From contig JABDQY010000262.1 of NCBI GenBank assembly GCA_013042025.1, forward strand, positions 1 to 26,158: 26,158 bases of DNA. Reading direction: 5' to 3'. The stretch comes from Bacteroidia bacterium. Its GTDB lineage: Bacteria > Bacteroidota > Bacteroidia > NS11-12g > UBA9320. The translations under genes and the position numbers were made by a program. Shown piece by piece: positions 14,825-23,500 of the stretch (position 1 is its first letter; each line of letters starts with the position of its first letter). Below the pieces are notes generated by a model that saw nothing but the letters and a program-made list of their open reading frames with translations, had not been told where the DNA came from and made no database searches.

Positions 14825-15193
14825 TTAAACTAATTCAGGTGGATGATCAATATCCTTTGGATGCGTCACTAGAATCCTATTGTTAGGTGATGTAAAGGTT
14901 GCTTTCTCATCACAAATACATGTTTCGCTGGGTGCAAAATTTTGTATAAATAGAGGTGTGAAATTATAATTGAATTGAGTTGTTTGTTCTTGTTCTGTAT
15001 CGAGGTTTTGATAGCTTAATTCCGAAGAAAGATGACACATCCCCTGGCATTCATTTACCTTTTCATCCTTGTCTTCACATAGAACATTGGTATAGTAATC
15101 ATATTGAATAGCGTATTTTGCTATAAACCCTATTGTAATTAGCAGGTTAAGACTAATAGCAAGTAATAACGATATTGAATAAAATAACTTCAA
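14825..15193 (-). CDS. Small membrane-anchored Cys-rich protein
   Basis: A 122-residue protein starting at TTG. A long hydrophobic segment (about 5-28) is followed by Cys39, then ECQGMCHL with Cys49 and Cys53, and a TCIC pair (Cys92, Cys94), ending in HPPELV. Small Bacteroidota proteins with a CxGxCxL motif occur near TonB-dependent receptors and metal genes; I do not know a function. It leads the second MbnP-peroxidase module (68-base gap to MbnP), as the small Cys gene at 5756-6124 leads the receptor. The start is fixed by the promoter box 12 bases upstream. Confidence 0.68.
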   Translation of the reverse strand: MKLFYSISLLLAISLNLLITIGFIAKYAIQYDYYTNVLCEDKDEKVNECQGMCHLSSELSYQNLDTEQEQTTQFNYNFTPLFIQNFAPSETCICDEKATFTSPNNRILVTHPKDIDHPPELV

Positions 15194-15204
15194 CTAATTT
15201 ACGT

Positions 15205-15212
15205 CAAAGATA
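15205..15212 (-). promoter_or_regulatory. Promoter -7 box of the second MbnP module
   Basis: TATCTTTG on the minus strand, the same box as before the other two metal-cluster operons. The box is part of a 10-bp inverted repeat: AAAGATACTT (15206-15215) and AAGTATCTTT (15242-15251), 26 bases apart. No clear -33 TTTG. Confidence 0.55.
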
Positions 15213-15269
15213 CTTGACCAATCAATTTCGTTGTGTAACGTAAGTATCTTTAGACAGAATTTAAATTAG

Positions 15270-16748
15270 CTAATACGCTTTTGCAAATAGCACACGTTCC
15301 TTACTCGGATTTCCAGTATAAATACATTCTCCTGGTTCTTGTTTGTTGTCGAATGGAATGCAACGAATAGTAGCCTTGGTTAGCTCTTTAATCTTATCTT
15401 CTGTTTCGGCAGTACCGTCCCAATGAGCAGATATGAAACCCGTTTTGTTTTCAAGAACCTCTTTAAATTCATCCCAAGTATTAACATTAGTAATATGGTT
15501 GTCTCTAAAGTTTAAAGCACTTAAATAAATCTCTTTTTGCATGGCTTCTAAGAGATGTTCTATCTTGTTCTCAATATCGGTAAGTTCTAAAACTTGTTTT
15601 TCCTTTGTATCCCTTCTTGCAACTTCAACTGTTCCATTTTCTAAATCTCTTGGACCAATTGCTATTCTTATAGGCACTCCTTTCAGTTCCCATTCTGCAA
15701 ACTTGTATCCAGGTTTATGAGTGTCTCTATTGTCAAATTTAACTGTGATGCCTCGCTTTCTTAGGTTTTTAATTATTGGCTCCATACGATCACTTATCGT
15801 CTCTAATTGTTCCATACCTCTGTATATAGGAACTATCACTACTTGTATCGGGGCCAAGTTTGGAGGCAAAACCAATCCTTCATCATCACTATGAGTCATA
15901 ATTAATGCTCCCATAAGCCTAGTACTTACTCCCCAGCTAGTCGCCCAAACGTAATCTTGCTTACCTTCTTTTGTTGTGTATTTCACATCAAACGCCTTTG
16001 CGAAATTTTGTCCTAAGAAATGCGATGTTCCCATTTGAAGTGCTTTCCCATCTTGCATTAATCCTTCAATGCACAAGGTGTCATCAGCACCTGCAAATCG
16101 TTCACTTTCAGTTTTGGTACCTTTTATAGTTGGTATAGCTAAAACGGTCTCAGCAAACTCAGCATAAACTTCAAGCATTTGTCGTGTTTCTTCAACAGCT
16201 TCCTTTTTTGTTGCATGGGCGGTATGTCCTTCTTGCCATAAGAATTCAGCTGTTCTTAGAAATAATCTTGTTCGCATCTCCCAACGTACTACATTGGCCC
16301 ATTGGTTTACCAAAATGGGCAGGTCTCTATAGCTTTGAATCCAACCCTTATAAGTATTCCAAATAATTGCTTCACTAGTTGGTCTTACAATTAATTCTTC
16401 TTCTAGCTTTGCTTTTGGATCAACTCTTAGTTTTCCCTCTTTATCAGGATCGCTTTCTAATCGATAGTGAGTTACAACTGCACATTCTTTGGCAAAACCT
16501 TCAGCGTTTTTTTCTTCTGCTTCAAATAAGCTTTTAGGAACAAATAATGGGAAATACGCATTTTGGTGACCTGTTTCTTTAAATCTTCGGTCAAGTTCTT
16601 GTTGCATTTTCTCCCAGATAGCGTAACCATATGGCTTTATGACCATACAACCTCTAACTGAACTGTGTTGAGCTAAGTCTGCATCTTCTACTAAATTATT
16701 GTACCATTTAGAATAATCTTGTTCACGTGTTACCTTATCGAATGCCAT
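15270..16748 (-). CDS. proS: Prolyl-tRNA synthetase (short archaeal/eukaryotic type)
   Basis: A 492-residue class II aminoacyl-tRNA synthetase that charges tRNA-Pro. It shows RPTSEAIIW and NQWANVVRWEMRTR (motif 2 region), TAEFLWQEGHTAH, the ATP-binding STRLMGALIMTHSDDEG (motif 3), an anticodon-binding domain (about 290-400) and the C-terminal extension ending ERVLFAKAY. It lacks the editing insertion of long bacterial ProS and so belongs to the short type common in Bacteroidota. Length is full. It has its own promoter at 16793-16800 and is transcribed away from the Ser/Arg repeat gene. Confidence 0.97.
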   Translation of the reverse strand: MAFDKVTREQDYSKWYNNLVEDADLAQHSSVRGCMVIKPYGYAIWEKMQQELDRRFKETGHQNAYFPLFVPKSLFEAEEKNAEGFAKECAVVTHYRLESDPDKEGKLRVDPKAKLEEELIVRPTSEAIIWNTYKGWIQSYRDLPILVNQWANVVRWEMRTRLFLRTAEFLWQEGHTAHATKKEAVEETRQMLEVYAEFAETVLAIPTIKGTKTESERFAGADDTLCIEGLMQDGKALQMGTSHFLGQNFAKAFDVKYTTKEGKQDYVWATSWGVSTRLMGALIMTHSDDEGLVLPPNLAPIQVVIVPIYRGMEQLETISDRMEPIIKNLRKRGITVKFDNRDTHKPGYKFAEWELKGVPIRIAIGPRDLENGTVEVARRDTKEKQVLELTDIENKIEHLLEAMQKEIYLSALNFRDNHITNVNTWDEFKEVLENKTGFISAHWDGTAETEDKIKELTKATIRCIPFDNKQEPGECIYTGNPSKERVLFAKAY

Positions 16749-16792
16749 TGATGTTATATTTGGTATGCTATTTGAAATTTATATTACGGCAG

Positions 16793-16800
16793 CAAAATTA
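16793..16800 (-). promoter_or_regulatory. proS promoter -7 box
   Basis: TAATTTTG on the minus strand fits TAnnTTTG and predicts a leader of about 38 bases. The same 83-base divergent region (16749-16831) must also hold the promoter of the plus-strand lipoprotein gene; a near match there, TAAATTTTG with one extra base, is too weak to list separately. Confidence 0.5.
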
Positions 16801-16831
16801 AGCTGTTAAGTTGAATTTAAATTTTGGCATC

Positions 16832-18538
16832 ATGAAATTATATTATTATTTATCACTATCCCTTGTGTTTCTTGCAAGTTGCACTTCGCAAAGACTCACC
16901 ACCACCTCCCCAGACGACGTATATTATACCCCTGAAGACGACATTGTGGTTGTACAAAATGCACCACAACCAGCTCCTGAAAAATATACACCTCGTGTAA
17001 ATGAAGATAATATTGTAAATGACGTTGAACCAGTAGAAAACTCGGAAGCATTTACTACAGATGATTATGCTTACGTAGAAGAAGATGAACCTCGGTCTGA
17101 TTATGAAAGATCTATAAGACGATTTAGAGGAGATGATTTTGAGTACTCTTATGAAAACGGTTACGCCGATGGATATAGTGAAGGTTACCAAGACGGGAAC
17201 TATACTGACAATTGGCGGTATAGAAACAGTTGGAGATACAACACGTATGGGTATAATTATTACAACTATGATCCATGGTTTTACGGTAACTACGGATATG
17301 CTAATCGATGGTATCGACCACGAGGAGGTTGGAATGTAGGTTGGAGTTCATGGGGTGGCTGGTACGGAGGCTATTCTTGGGGTTATCCATCTTTTGGATG
17401 GGGAAACTGTTATTCTCCATATTTTGGTTACAACAATTGGTATGCTCCACGTTATTATGGAGGCTTCTATGGAGGTAGATACAATAACTTTTATAGAAAC
17501 AATTATTATGGGTACAATAATTTCGGCGGATACTACGGTGGTAGATATGGTAGTAATAGAAGATTTGCTTCTAACAACTCAAATAGCGGTTCAAATAACA
17601 GTGGTTATGTAGGGTCTGCTCGATATAACAATGCTAAAAATAGTCCAAGACAAAGAATCGGTAGCAATACAACAAGTGGAAATATAAACGGTACAACTCC
17701 AGCTAGAAAACCAGGAGGTCAAAATGTGGTTAGAAACAAACCTACTTCCGTAAAACCTGGTGGTATTAATGATAAAATAAACAACAATAATGGTGGAGTT
17801 ACAGGTAAAACTACTCTTAACAATAGAAAACCAGCAGTTGTAAATTCAAATTCTAGAAAACCAGAAACTATTTCTGGATCAACAACTCCTTCTGTTAGAA
17901 GTGGAAACGTGAAACCTTCTCAAAAAGTCAACACTGTTCCATCTAAAGTGAGTAATACAAATAGAAGTGCTACTCAAACTGGAGTTTCAGATAAGGTAGG
18001 GACGGCCCCTTCAAAAAGAACAGTTCCAAGAAGTACTGTAAACCCTTCACGCTCATCAACTCCGAGCAGAAGTGCTACACCTTCTCGAGTTACAACACCA
18101 ACACGTTCTTCAACACCAAGTAGGAGTGCAACTCCAAGTAGAACAAAAGCACCGAGCCGAAGTTCTACACCTTCAAGAGCTACAACGCCGTCTAGGTCAT
18201 ATACCCCTAGTCGAAGTACAAGCCCAAGTAGAAGAACAACTCCGAGTAGAACAAAAGCACCAAGCCGAAGTTCAACACCTTCAAGAGCAACAACGCCTTC
18301 AAGGTCATACACTCCGAGTAGAAGTACAACGCCAAGCAGAACAAAGGCTCCAAGCCGAAGCTCTACACCTTCGAGGTCAGCTTCTCCAAGTAGAAGTTCC
18401 AGTCCGTCGAGGTCATATACCCCGAGCCGAAGCAGCAGTCCAAGTAGAAGTGCATCCCCTAGTAGAAGCTCTTCTCCTTCAAGATCTGCCTCGCCGAGTC
18501 GTAGTTCAAGTCCATCTAGAAGTGGAGGAAGAAGATAG
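16832..18538 (+). CDS. Lipoprotein with Tyr/Gly/Trp-rich middle and Ser/Pro/Arg repeat tail
   Basis: A 568-residue lipoprotein from the ATG 16832 (MKLYYYLSLSLVFLASC, lipid Cys17); an in-frame TTG at 16811 is less likely. Three regions follow: an acidic part (about 20-110); a low-complexity part rich in Tyr, Gly, Trp and Asn (about 110-260, with GYADGYSEGYQDG and many WYGGY-like pieces); and a long basic tail. From about residue 400 the tail is almost only (S/T)xxPSR hexapeptides, ending SGGRR. It is probably disordered and surface anchored. I know no function. The porin-like gene starts 23 bases downstream and is likely co-transcribed. Confidence 0.82.
   Translation: MKLYYYLSLSLVFLASCTSQRLTTTSPDDVYYTPEDDIVVVQNAPQPAPEKYTPRVNEDNIVNDVEPVENSEAFTTDDYAYVEEDEPRSDYERSIRRFRGDDFEYSYENGYADGYSEGYQDGNYTDNWRYRNSWRYNTYGYNYYNYDPWFYGNYGYANRWYRPRGGWNVGWSSWGGWYGGYSWGYPSFGWGNCYSPYFGYNNWYAPRYYGGFYGGRYNNFYRNNYYGYNNFGGYYGGRYGSNRRFASNNSNSGSNNSGYVGSARYNNAKNSPRQRIGSNTTSGNINGTTPARKPGGQNVVRNKPTSVKPGGINDKINNNNGGVTGKTTLNNRKPAVVNSNSRKPETISGSTTPSVRSGNVKPSQKVNTVPSKVSNTNRSATQTGVSDKVGTAPSKRTVPRSTVNPSRSSTPSRSATPSRVTTPTRSSTPSRSATPSRTKAPSRSSTPSRATTPSRSYTPSRSTSPSRRTTPSRTKAPSRSSTPSRATTPSRSYTPSRSTTPSRTKAPSRSSTPSRSASPSRSSSPSRSYTPSRSSSPSRSASPSRSSSPSRSASPSRSSSPSRSGGRR
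18045..18532 (+). repeat. In-frame repeats coding for (S/T)-x-x-P-S-R
   Basis: About 490 bases of imperfect 18-base units, each encoding a PSR-containing hexapeptide. A higher-order unit begins at 18143, 18251 and 18341 (TKAPSRSSTPSR), spaced 108 and 90 bases. Ser and Arg are encoded by many synonymous codons (AGT, AGC, TCA, TCT, TCG; AGA, AGG, CGA, CGC, CGT), so the repeat is old at DNA level and kept at protein level. Confidence 0.85.
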
Positions 18539-18561
18539 TTTAACCCTTAAATAATATAGAA

Positions 18562-20058
18562 ATGAAAAAGATAATTGTAATAGCAGCAATAATGGGGATG
18601 GTATGCCCAAATCTAATGGCCCAAAGCGATATAGATGCACTAAGATTTTCAATGACAGATCCAACTGGAAGCACAGCAAGAAGCTTAGGTTTAGGAGGTT
18701 CTGTTGGAGCAGTTGGAGCCGATCCGGCAACATTATTAACTAATCCAGCAGGGTTAGCACAGTTTAAAACAAATGTTTTTAACTTCTCTGTAGGAAGTAT
18801 AAATGGAAAAAATCAATCTACTTATATAGATGGTCCAACCAAAACAACCAACATATTCAAGCCAATTCTTCCTAGTGTAAATTTAGTATTTACGGAAAGA
18901 AAAATGAGAAGAGGTGAACCTGCTAAAACTGGTTGGGTTAATCACAATTTCTCTGTAGGATGGAATAAGACTGCTGACTTTAATAGAACCGTAAGTTACA
19001 AGGGTACGAATAGAAACTCATCATTTACGGACCAAGTTGCTGCCTATGCTAATGGTGTTCCTGCTAGTGTATTAGAAGATAACGATGAACCTTTAACAAA
19101 TGGCTTTGCTTACTATGAAGATATGTTCTGGTATTCGTACCTAATAGATTCGTTTAGCGACGGAAATTATTATGCAAATTATGATAACTTGTCTCCGAAT
19201 ATGGGGCAAAGTGGGGTAATAACTTCTAAAGGGGGAATGAATGAATTAAACTTAGCATTTGCTGCAAATTATGAGCACAAGGTATATTTTGGTTTTGGGT
19301 TGAACATTCATAGCATCCGATATTCTGAGAAAAACGTATTCTCAGAAGTTGATAATCCAGCAACAACAGATAACTGGAAAGAATTTGATTTTATTAGAAA
19401 CTTAGAGACATCTGGAGTTGGGTATAGCGGTAGATTTGGGATGATCTTTAGACCTAATAATAACATTCGAATTGGAGGTACTATACATACGCCAACAGGA
19501 TTGACACTAACAGATAAATATGACGATGAGTTAAATGTAATATTTGATGATGCAAGCTTATCACCAGACAATTTGAAGACCATTGACAAGGAGCATCAGT
19601 ATACAATTACTACTCCAATGAAGTATGGTGTTCAAGCAGCTTATATTTTTGGCAAGAAGGGATTAATTTCAGCAGAAATAGAAACAATTGATTATAGTAC
19701 AATGAGTCTTTCTGATGATGATGATTCTTATGACTTAATCAATGAAGAAATAGCTGACACTTATCAAAACACCGTGAATTTGAAGATTGGAGGAGAGTAT
19801 GTATTTGATGCATTTAGAGTAAGAGGTGGATTTGCAACTATGGGGAACCCATTAGCAAACAGTAGTGATTTTAGCCGTAAAATACTATCTGCAGGCATCG
19901 GGATTCAAGAAAGATCTTGGGGATTTGATTTTGGAATTTCTAAAGATATTCAATCAGATGTTTATGTTCCATATGAAGTAAGCGGGCTTAATTCTAGCTC
20001 TGTTGAGAGTGAATACAATAGAACCCGTTTAGTTCTTACACTTACTTCTAAGTTCTAA
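18562..20058 (+). CDS. OmpP1/FadL-family outer-membrane transport protein
   Basis: A 498-residue exported protein. The signal peptide (1-21, ending LMAQ) is followed by the N-terminal signature of the OmpP1/FadL/TodX family, SLGLGGSVGAVGADPATLLTNPAGLA (family form: GGAxxAxxxDxxAxxxNPAGLA), then alternating beta-strands of a barrel ending VLTLTSKF. The family moves hydrophobic molecules such as long-chain fatty acids across the outer membrane; Bacteroidota members are often labelled hemin receptors without proof. It lies 23 bases after the repeat lipoprotein gene, suggesting one operon and a possible physical link between the two proteins. Confidence 0.85.
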   Translation: MKKIIVIAAIMGMVCPNLMAQSDIDALRFSMTDPTGSTARSLGLGGSVGAVGADPATLLTNPAGLAQFKTNVFNFSVGSINGKNQSTYIDGPTKTTNIFKPILPSVNLVFTERKMRRGEPAKTGWVNHNFSVGWNKTADFNRTVSYKGTNRNSSFTDQVAAYANGVPASVLEDNDEPLTNGFAYYEDMFWYSYLIDSFSDGNYYANYDNLSPNMGQSGVITSKGGMNELNLAFAANYEHKVYFGFGLNIHSIRYSEKNVFSEVDNPATTDNWKEFDFIRNLETSGVGYSGRFGMIFRPNNNIRIGGTIHTPTGLTLTDKYDDELNVIFDDASLSPDNLKTIDKEHQYTITTPMKYGVQAAYIFGKKGLISAEIETIDYSTMSLSDDDDSYDLINEEIADTYQNTVNLKIGGEYVFDAFRVRGGFATMGNPLANSSDFSRKILSAGIGIQERSWGFDFGISKDIQSDVYVPYEVSGLNSSSVESEYNRTRLVLTLTSKF

Positions 20059-20062
20059 AATC

Positions 20063-20070
20063 TACCTTTG
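20063..20070 (+). promoter_or_regulatory. Promoter -7 box of the Smr gene
   Basis: TACCTTTG lies between the stop of the porin gene and the GTG at 20075. The predicted transcription start falls on or next to that GTG, implying a leaderless mRNA. Confidence 0.5.
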
Positions 20071-20074
20071 TAAA

Positions 20075-20455
20075 GTGGATAATGAATCAATTGATCCAGA
20101 ATTATTAAAACGTATGATGATGGGAGAGTTTTCTTCCCAGCCACTCAGCGATAAAAAATCAAAGAAATCCAGCTCTAAACCCAAGAAGGTTGAGTTGGAT
20201 TTACATTTTGAAAAAATTGCACCACACCTAGCTCATTTATCTTCACGAGATAAACTTCAATATCAATTAGATGAATTAAACCATTTCATTAAATCGTGTA
20301 AAAAGGAAAGTCGTAAAACGGCTTATGTAATTGTGGGTAAAGGCGAAGGAGTTTTAAAAAAATCGGTTGAAGCACATTTAAGAGAAAGAAGTATTAAGCA
20401 TTCTGCTGTATACGATCCTCCGTACTTTGGAAATGCTGTTAAATTGTCTTTTTAG
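20075..20455 (+). CDS. Small Smr-domain protein
   Basis: A 126-residue protein starting at GTG. After a short Lys/Ser-rich N-terminus comes an Smr domain: VELDLHFEKI (39-48, with the LDLH motif), a helix, then VGKGEGVLKKSV (87-98) and a final strand with YDPPYFGNAV. Smr domains bind or cut nucleic acids. In the second motif the usual form is HGxGxG; here Val87 replaces the His, which may affect activity. The DLH motif is intact. It resembles the C-terminal Smr part of larger Bacteroidota proteins. No in-frame ATG lies before residue 14, so the GTG start is accepted. Confidence 0.8.
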   Translation: MDNESIDPELLKRMMMGEFSSQPLSDKKSKKSSSKPKKVELDLHFEKIAPHLAHLSSRDKLQYQLDELNHFIKSCKKESRKTAYVIVGKGEGVLKKSVEAHLRERSIKHSAVYDPPYFGNAVKLSF

Positions 20456-20541
20456 CATGGTGTAAATTTGGAATTAGTATTTCGTAGCAATGTCCTAATA
20501 CACCGTTGATACGTGATAATAATCTGATTAACAGAATTTTA

Positions 20542-20571
20542 TTGTTAAAGTAAATTAGTATTTTATTTTTG
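20542..20571 (+). promoter_or_regulatory. Promoter of the TraB/GumN gene
   Basis: TTG (20542-20544), 19 bases, then TATTTTTG (20564-20571) give a good Bacteroidota promoter. Predicted leader is about 13 bases. The gene-free stretch 20456-20588 otherwise shows a short inverted repeat GGTGTA...TACACC around the Smr gene end, too weak to call a terminator. Confidence 0.6.
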
Positions 20572-20588
20572 GGGAACTTATAGCCTCT

Positions 20589-23500
20589 ATGAAAAAATAC
20601 ATCGGTTTAATATCCTTTTTACTTCTTGTTACTTCTGCTTTTGCTCAATCTGAAGAAGATAGAGGTTTATTATGGAAGATTAGTGGAAACGGTTTAGAAA
20701 AACCATCTTTTTTATATGGTACAATGCATGTTAGTAATAAGGTTGCATTTCACTTAAGCGATTCGTTCTATAAAGCAATTGAAAGTGTAGATGTTGTGTC
20801 TTTAGAAATAAATCCGGAAACTTGGATGGAAACCATGACCACTGACGATTATGTCGCTGACAATATGGGGAATGTATTTAGTATGCGAGGTGATTATTCC
20901 AACACAGGATTCTATAAGGCAATTTTTGAGCTAAAAGCACCCGAAAATAAAGAAATAGGAACGGCACTAGGAGCAGAGCTTGGAATACTCAACTCGTTAT
21001 TGTACCGTACTAGTAATTATAGTGCAGATTTTCAAGAAGACACGTATTTAGATTTGTTCATTTTTCAGGCTGGGAAAAAGCAAGGGAAACTTATTACAGG
21101 TTTAGAGCATTTGGGCAACACCATGAGACTGAATGAGCAAGCAGCAAAACCGGAAACGGATAAGAAAAAGAAGAAAGAAGAAAGGGAACTTGCTGAAAAA
21201 AGAAGACATCAAGTTTCAAAAATTTTAGATGGGAAAAACTTCAACGAGGTTATGGAAGATGCCTATCGAAGAGGGGATTTAACGCTATTAGATTCATTAT
21301 CCAGATTGTCTAGTGCAAACGATAAATATCATGATTTAATAATTGTTTATCGTAACAATGGAATGGCCGTAGCTATGGATTCCATTATGAAGACTCAAAG
21401 CCTTTTTGCTGGTGTAGGAGCTGCACACTTACCCAATAGCTATGGTGTAATCAATCTTCTACGTGAAATGGGTTATACCGTCTCGGCGGTTAGTGATAAA
21501 AAGTCGGATTATGGAAGAAAAGTAAAGGACAAACTAGAAGAAACCTTTATTAAGCAACCATTTTCTAAACAAACTTCATTTGACGGCAGTTATTCAGTTA
21601 ATATGCCTGGAGAACTTTATGAATTTCCAGAGGCAGGTAATGTTATGATGGCAGCATATCCTGATATGGCGAATGGAGCGACATATGTTATTACTAGGAT
21701 GTTCACTTTCGGAACGTTGTATGGTGTTAGTCAAGAGGACTATTTAGAGAAGATAGATAGCCTTTTGTTTGAGAATATACCTGGGAAAATTTTAGAGAAT
21801 AAGAGAATTTCTATTGATGGTATACCCGGGTTTGACATTCTGAACGAGACTAAAAAAGGAGATTTTCAGAGATACCACATCATGGTAAGTCCTTTGGAGA
21901 TTATTATTCTTAAAGTAGGAGGCAAAAAGGAATTCATAAAGCGGCCTGAAGTAGCAGCATTTTGGGAGGATTTGCATTTTCATCAAAATAAAACGTGGAA
22001 AGAGTTCAGTCCAAAGAATAATGCGTACACTATAAAAATGCCAGGTGTTCACGTTTATGAAGGTGAGAATAATTCATTTATGAGGGGGTTTTGGAAGAAA
22101 ACAGTTCAGAGTTATGATAGTGATAAAGGCACTTTCATGGTAATGAATAGAAGTTATAACGACATGAATTTTATGGAAGAAGATTCATTCGAGTTAAGCC
22201 AAATGTGCAGAAACTTTGTTCAGCAGTTTGACTATGAATTAAAAGAATTGTCTCATGATTCATTTTTATCTTATCCATCTTTTAATGTAATAGCAACCAA
22301 AGAGGAGATGCCCGATTTATATTTAAGAGCTTTGGTGGCAGGTAATCAATACTATTTAACCGTTGCTCAAACCAATGATGAAGAATCTGCAAGCACCTTC
22401 TTTAATTCACTCAAATTTAATGATTATACATTTTCAAGATCTTTTGAGTTGAAACATGATTCCGCTCGATTCTTTTCAGTAGAAACAAATGTGAAACCGC
22501 CAATTGAGCAAGGGAGCTACTATGGCTACTACTATGGTGGCAATGATGATGAAGAGGATGATAGTCATGAAGAGGAGACAAAAACTGCTATATATTACAG
22601 TAAAGAATCGGATGAAGCAATATATGTACGGAATAAGAAATTTCATAAGTATTATGGAGAAACTCATGAAGATTCTATCTGGAAGTATAATAAAAATGAG
22701 CTTACAGAAAATGATGATTTTTTCTTGAGGAATGAAAAGAAATGGGAGAAACAAGAACTTAAATATTATGAAATTGAGGCTGGAGATACCAATTCAAGCA
22801 GAAATTTCTTAGCTCGATATATTTTGAAAGACGGGGTTATGTATTCTCTTTTTACAGAAACTGACTTTAAAAAACCGAGAAGCAAATTTGTAAATAGTTT
22901 TTATGAAACGTTTACTCCTTGGGATACTGCAATTGGAACTCCAGTATTACAAAGTAAGGCAGATTTATTCTTAGGAGATTTAATTTCTGAAGACAGTACC
23001 ACTAGAGAAGCTGCATATCGATCCTTTTATACCATTCAATTTGAGGATGAAGATGCCGACAAGTTAATTAGTGCTTATAGTAAAAGTTATGTAAGCGATA
23101 ATGCGATGGACATTCGATCCAATTTAATTAGAGAAATAGGCAGAACTAAAAGTCCTAGGATTTTGCCCTTCCTTCAAGATACATATTATAAGATTGGGGA
23201 TTCAATCACATTCCAAATACCAATACTAAATGCTATAGCAAATCAGCAAACAAAAAAATCTACGAAGATGTTTGCCAAATTAATATTGGAAGAGACTCCT
23301 TTATCTGAAGATCAAGATGAAATTGATGAGTTGTTTTATTCTTTTTATGATTCATTAGAAATAGCTAGAGATTTATATCCAGATATTTTAATGTTAACTG
23401 CTCTACCTGAGTATAAGTCTAATATTTACAGTTTGCTTGTGCGAACATTAGACAGTAGTATTTCTAAGAAAAGAGTATATAGGAAATATGTAAAGCAACT

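Noticed and set aside
18045..18532. Repeat array considered as CRISPR
   Set aside because: The repeats are in frame, imperfect, contiguous and without unique spacers.
17974..18554. Long frames on both strands through the Ser/Arg repeats
   Set aside because: Repeated 18-base units keep several frames open at once. The leucine/valine- or glutamine/leucine-rich translations have no start context or signal, whereas the SR frame continues from a clear lipoprotein.
20463..20470. TAAATTTG as a promoter for the TraB/GumN gene
   Set aside because: It matches the -7 consensus but lies 119 bases upstream without a -33 box; 20564-20571 with TTG at 19 bases is better.
20459..20507. GGTGTA/TACACC inverted repeat as terminator of the Smr gene
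   Set aside because: Six-base arms with a long loop and no T run.
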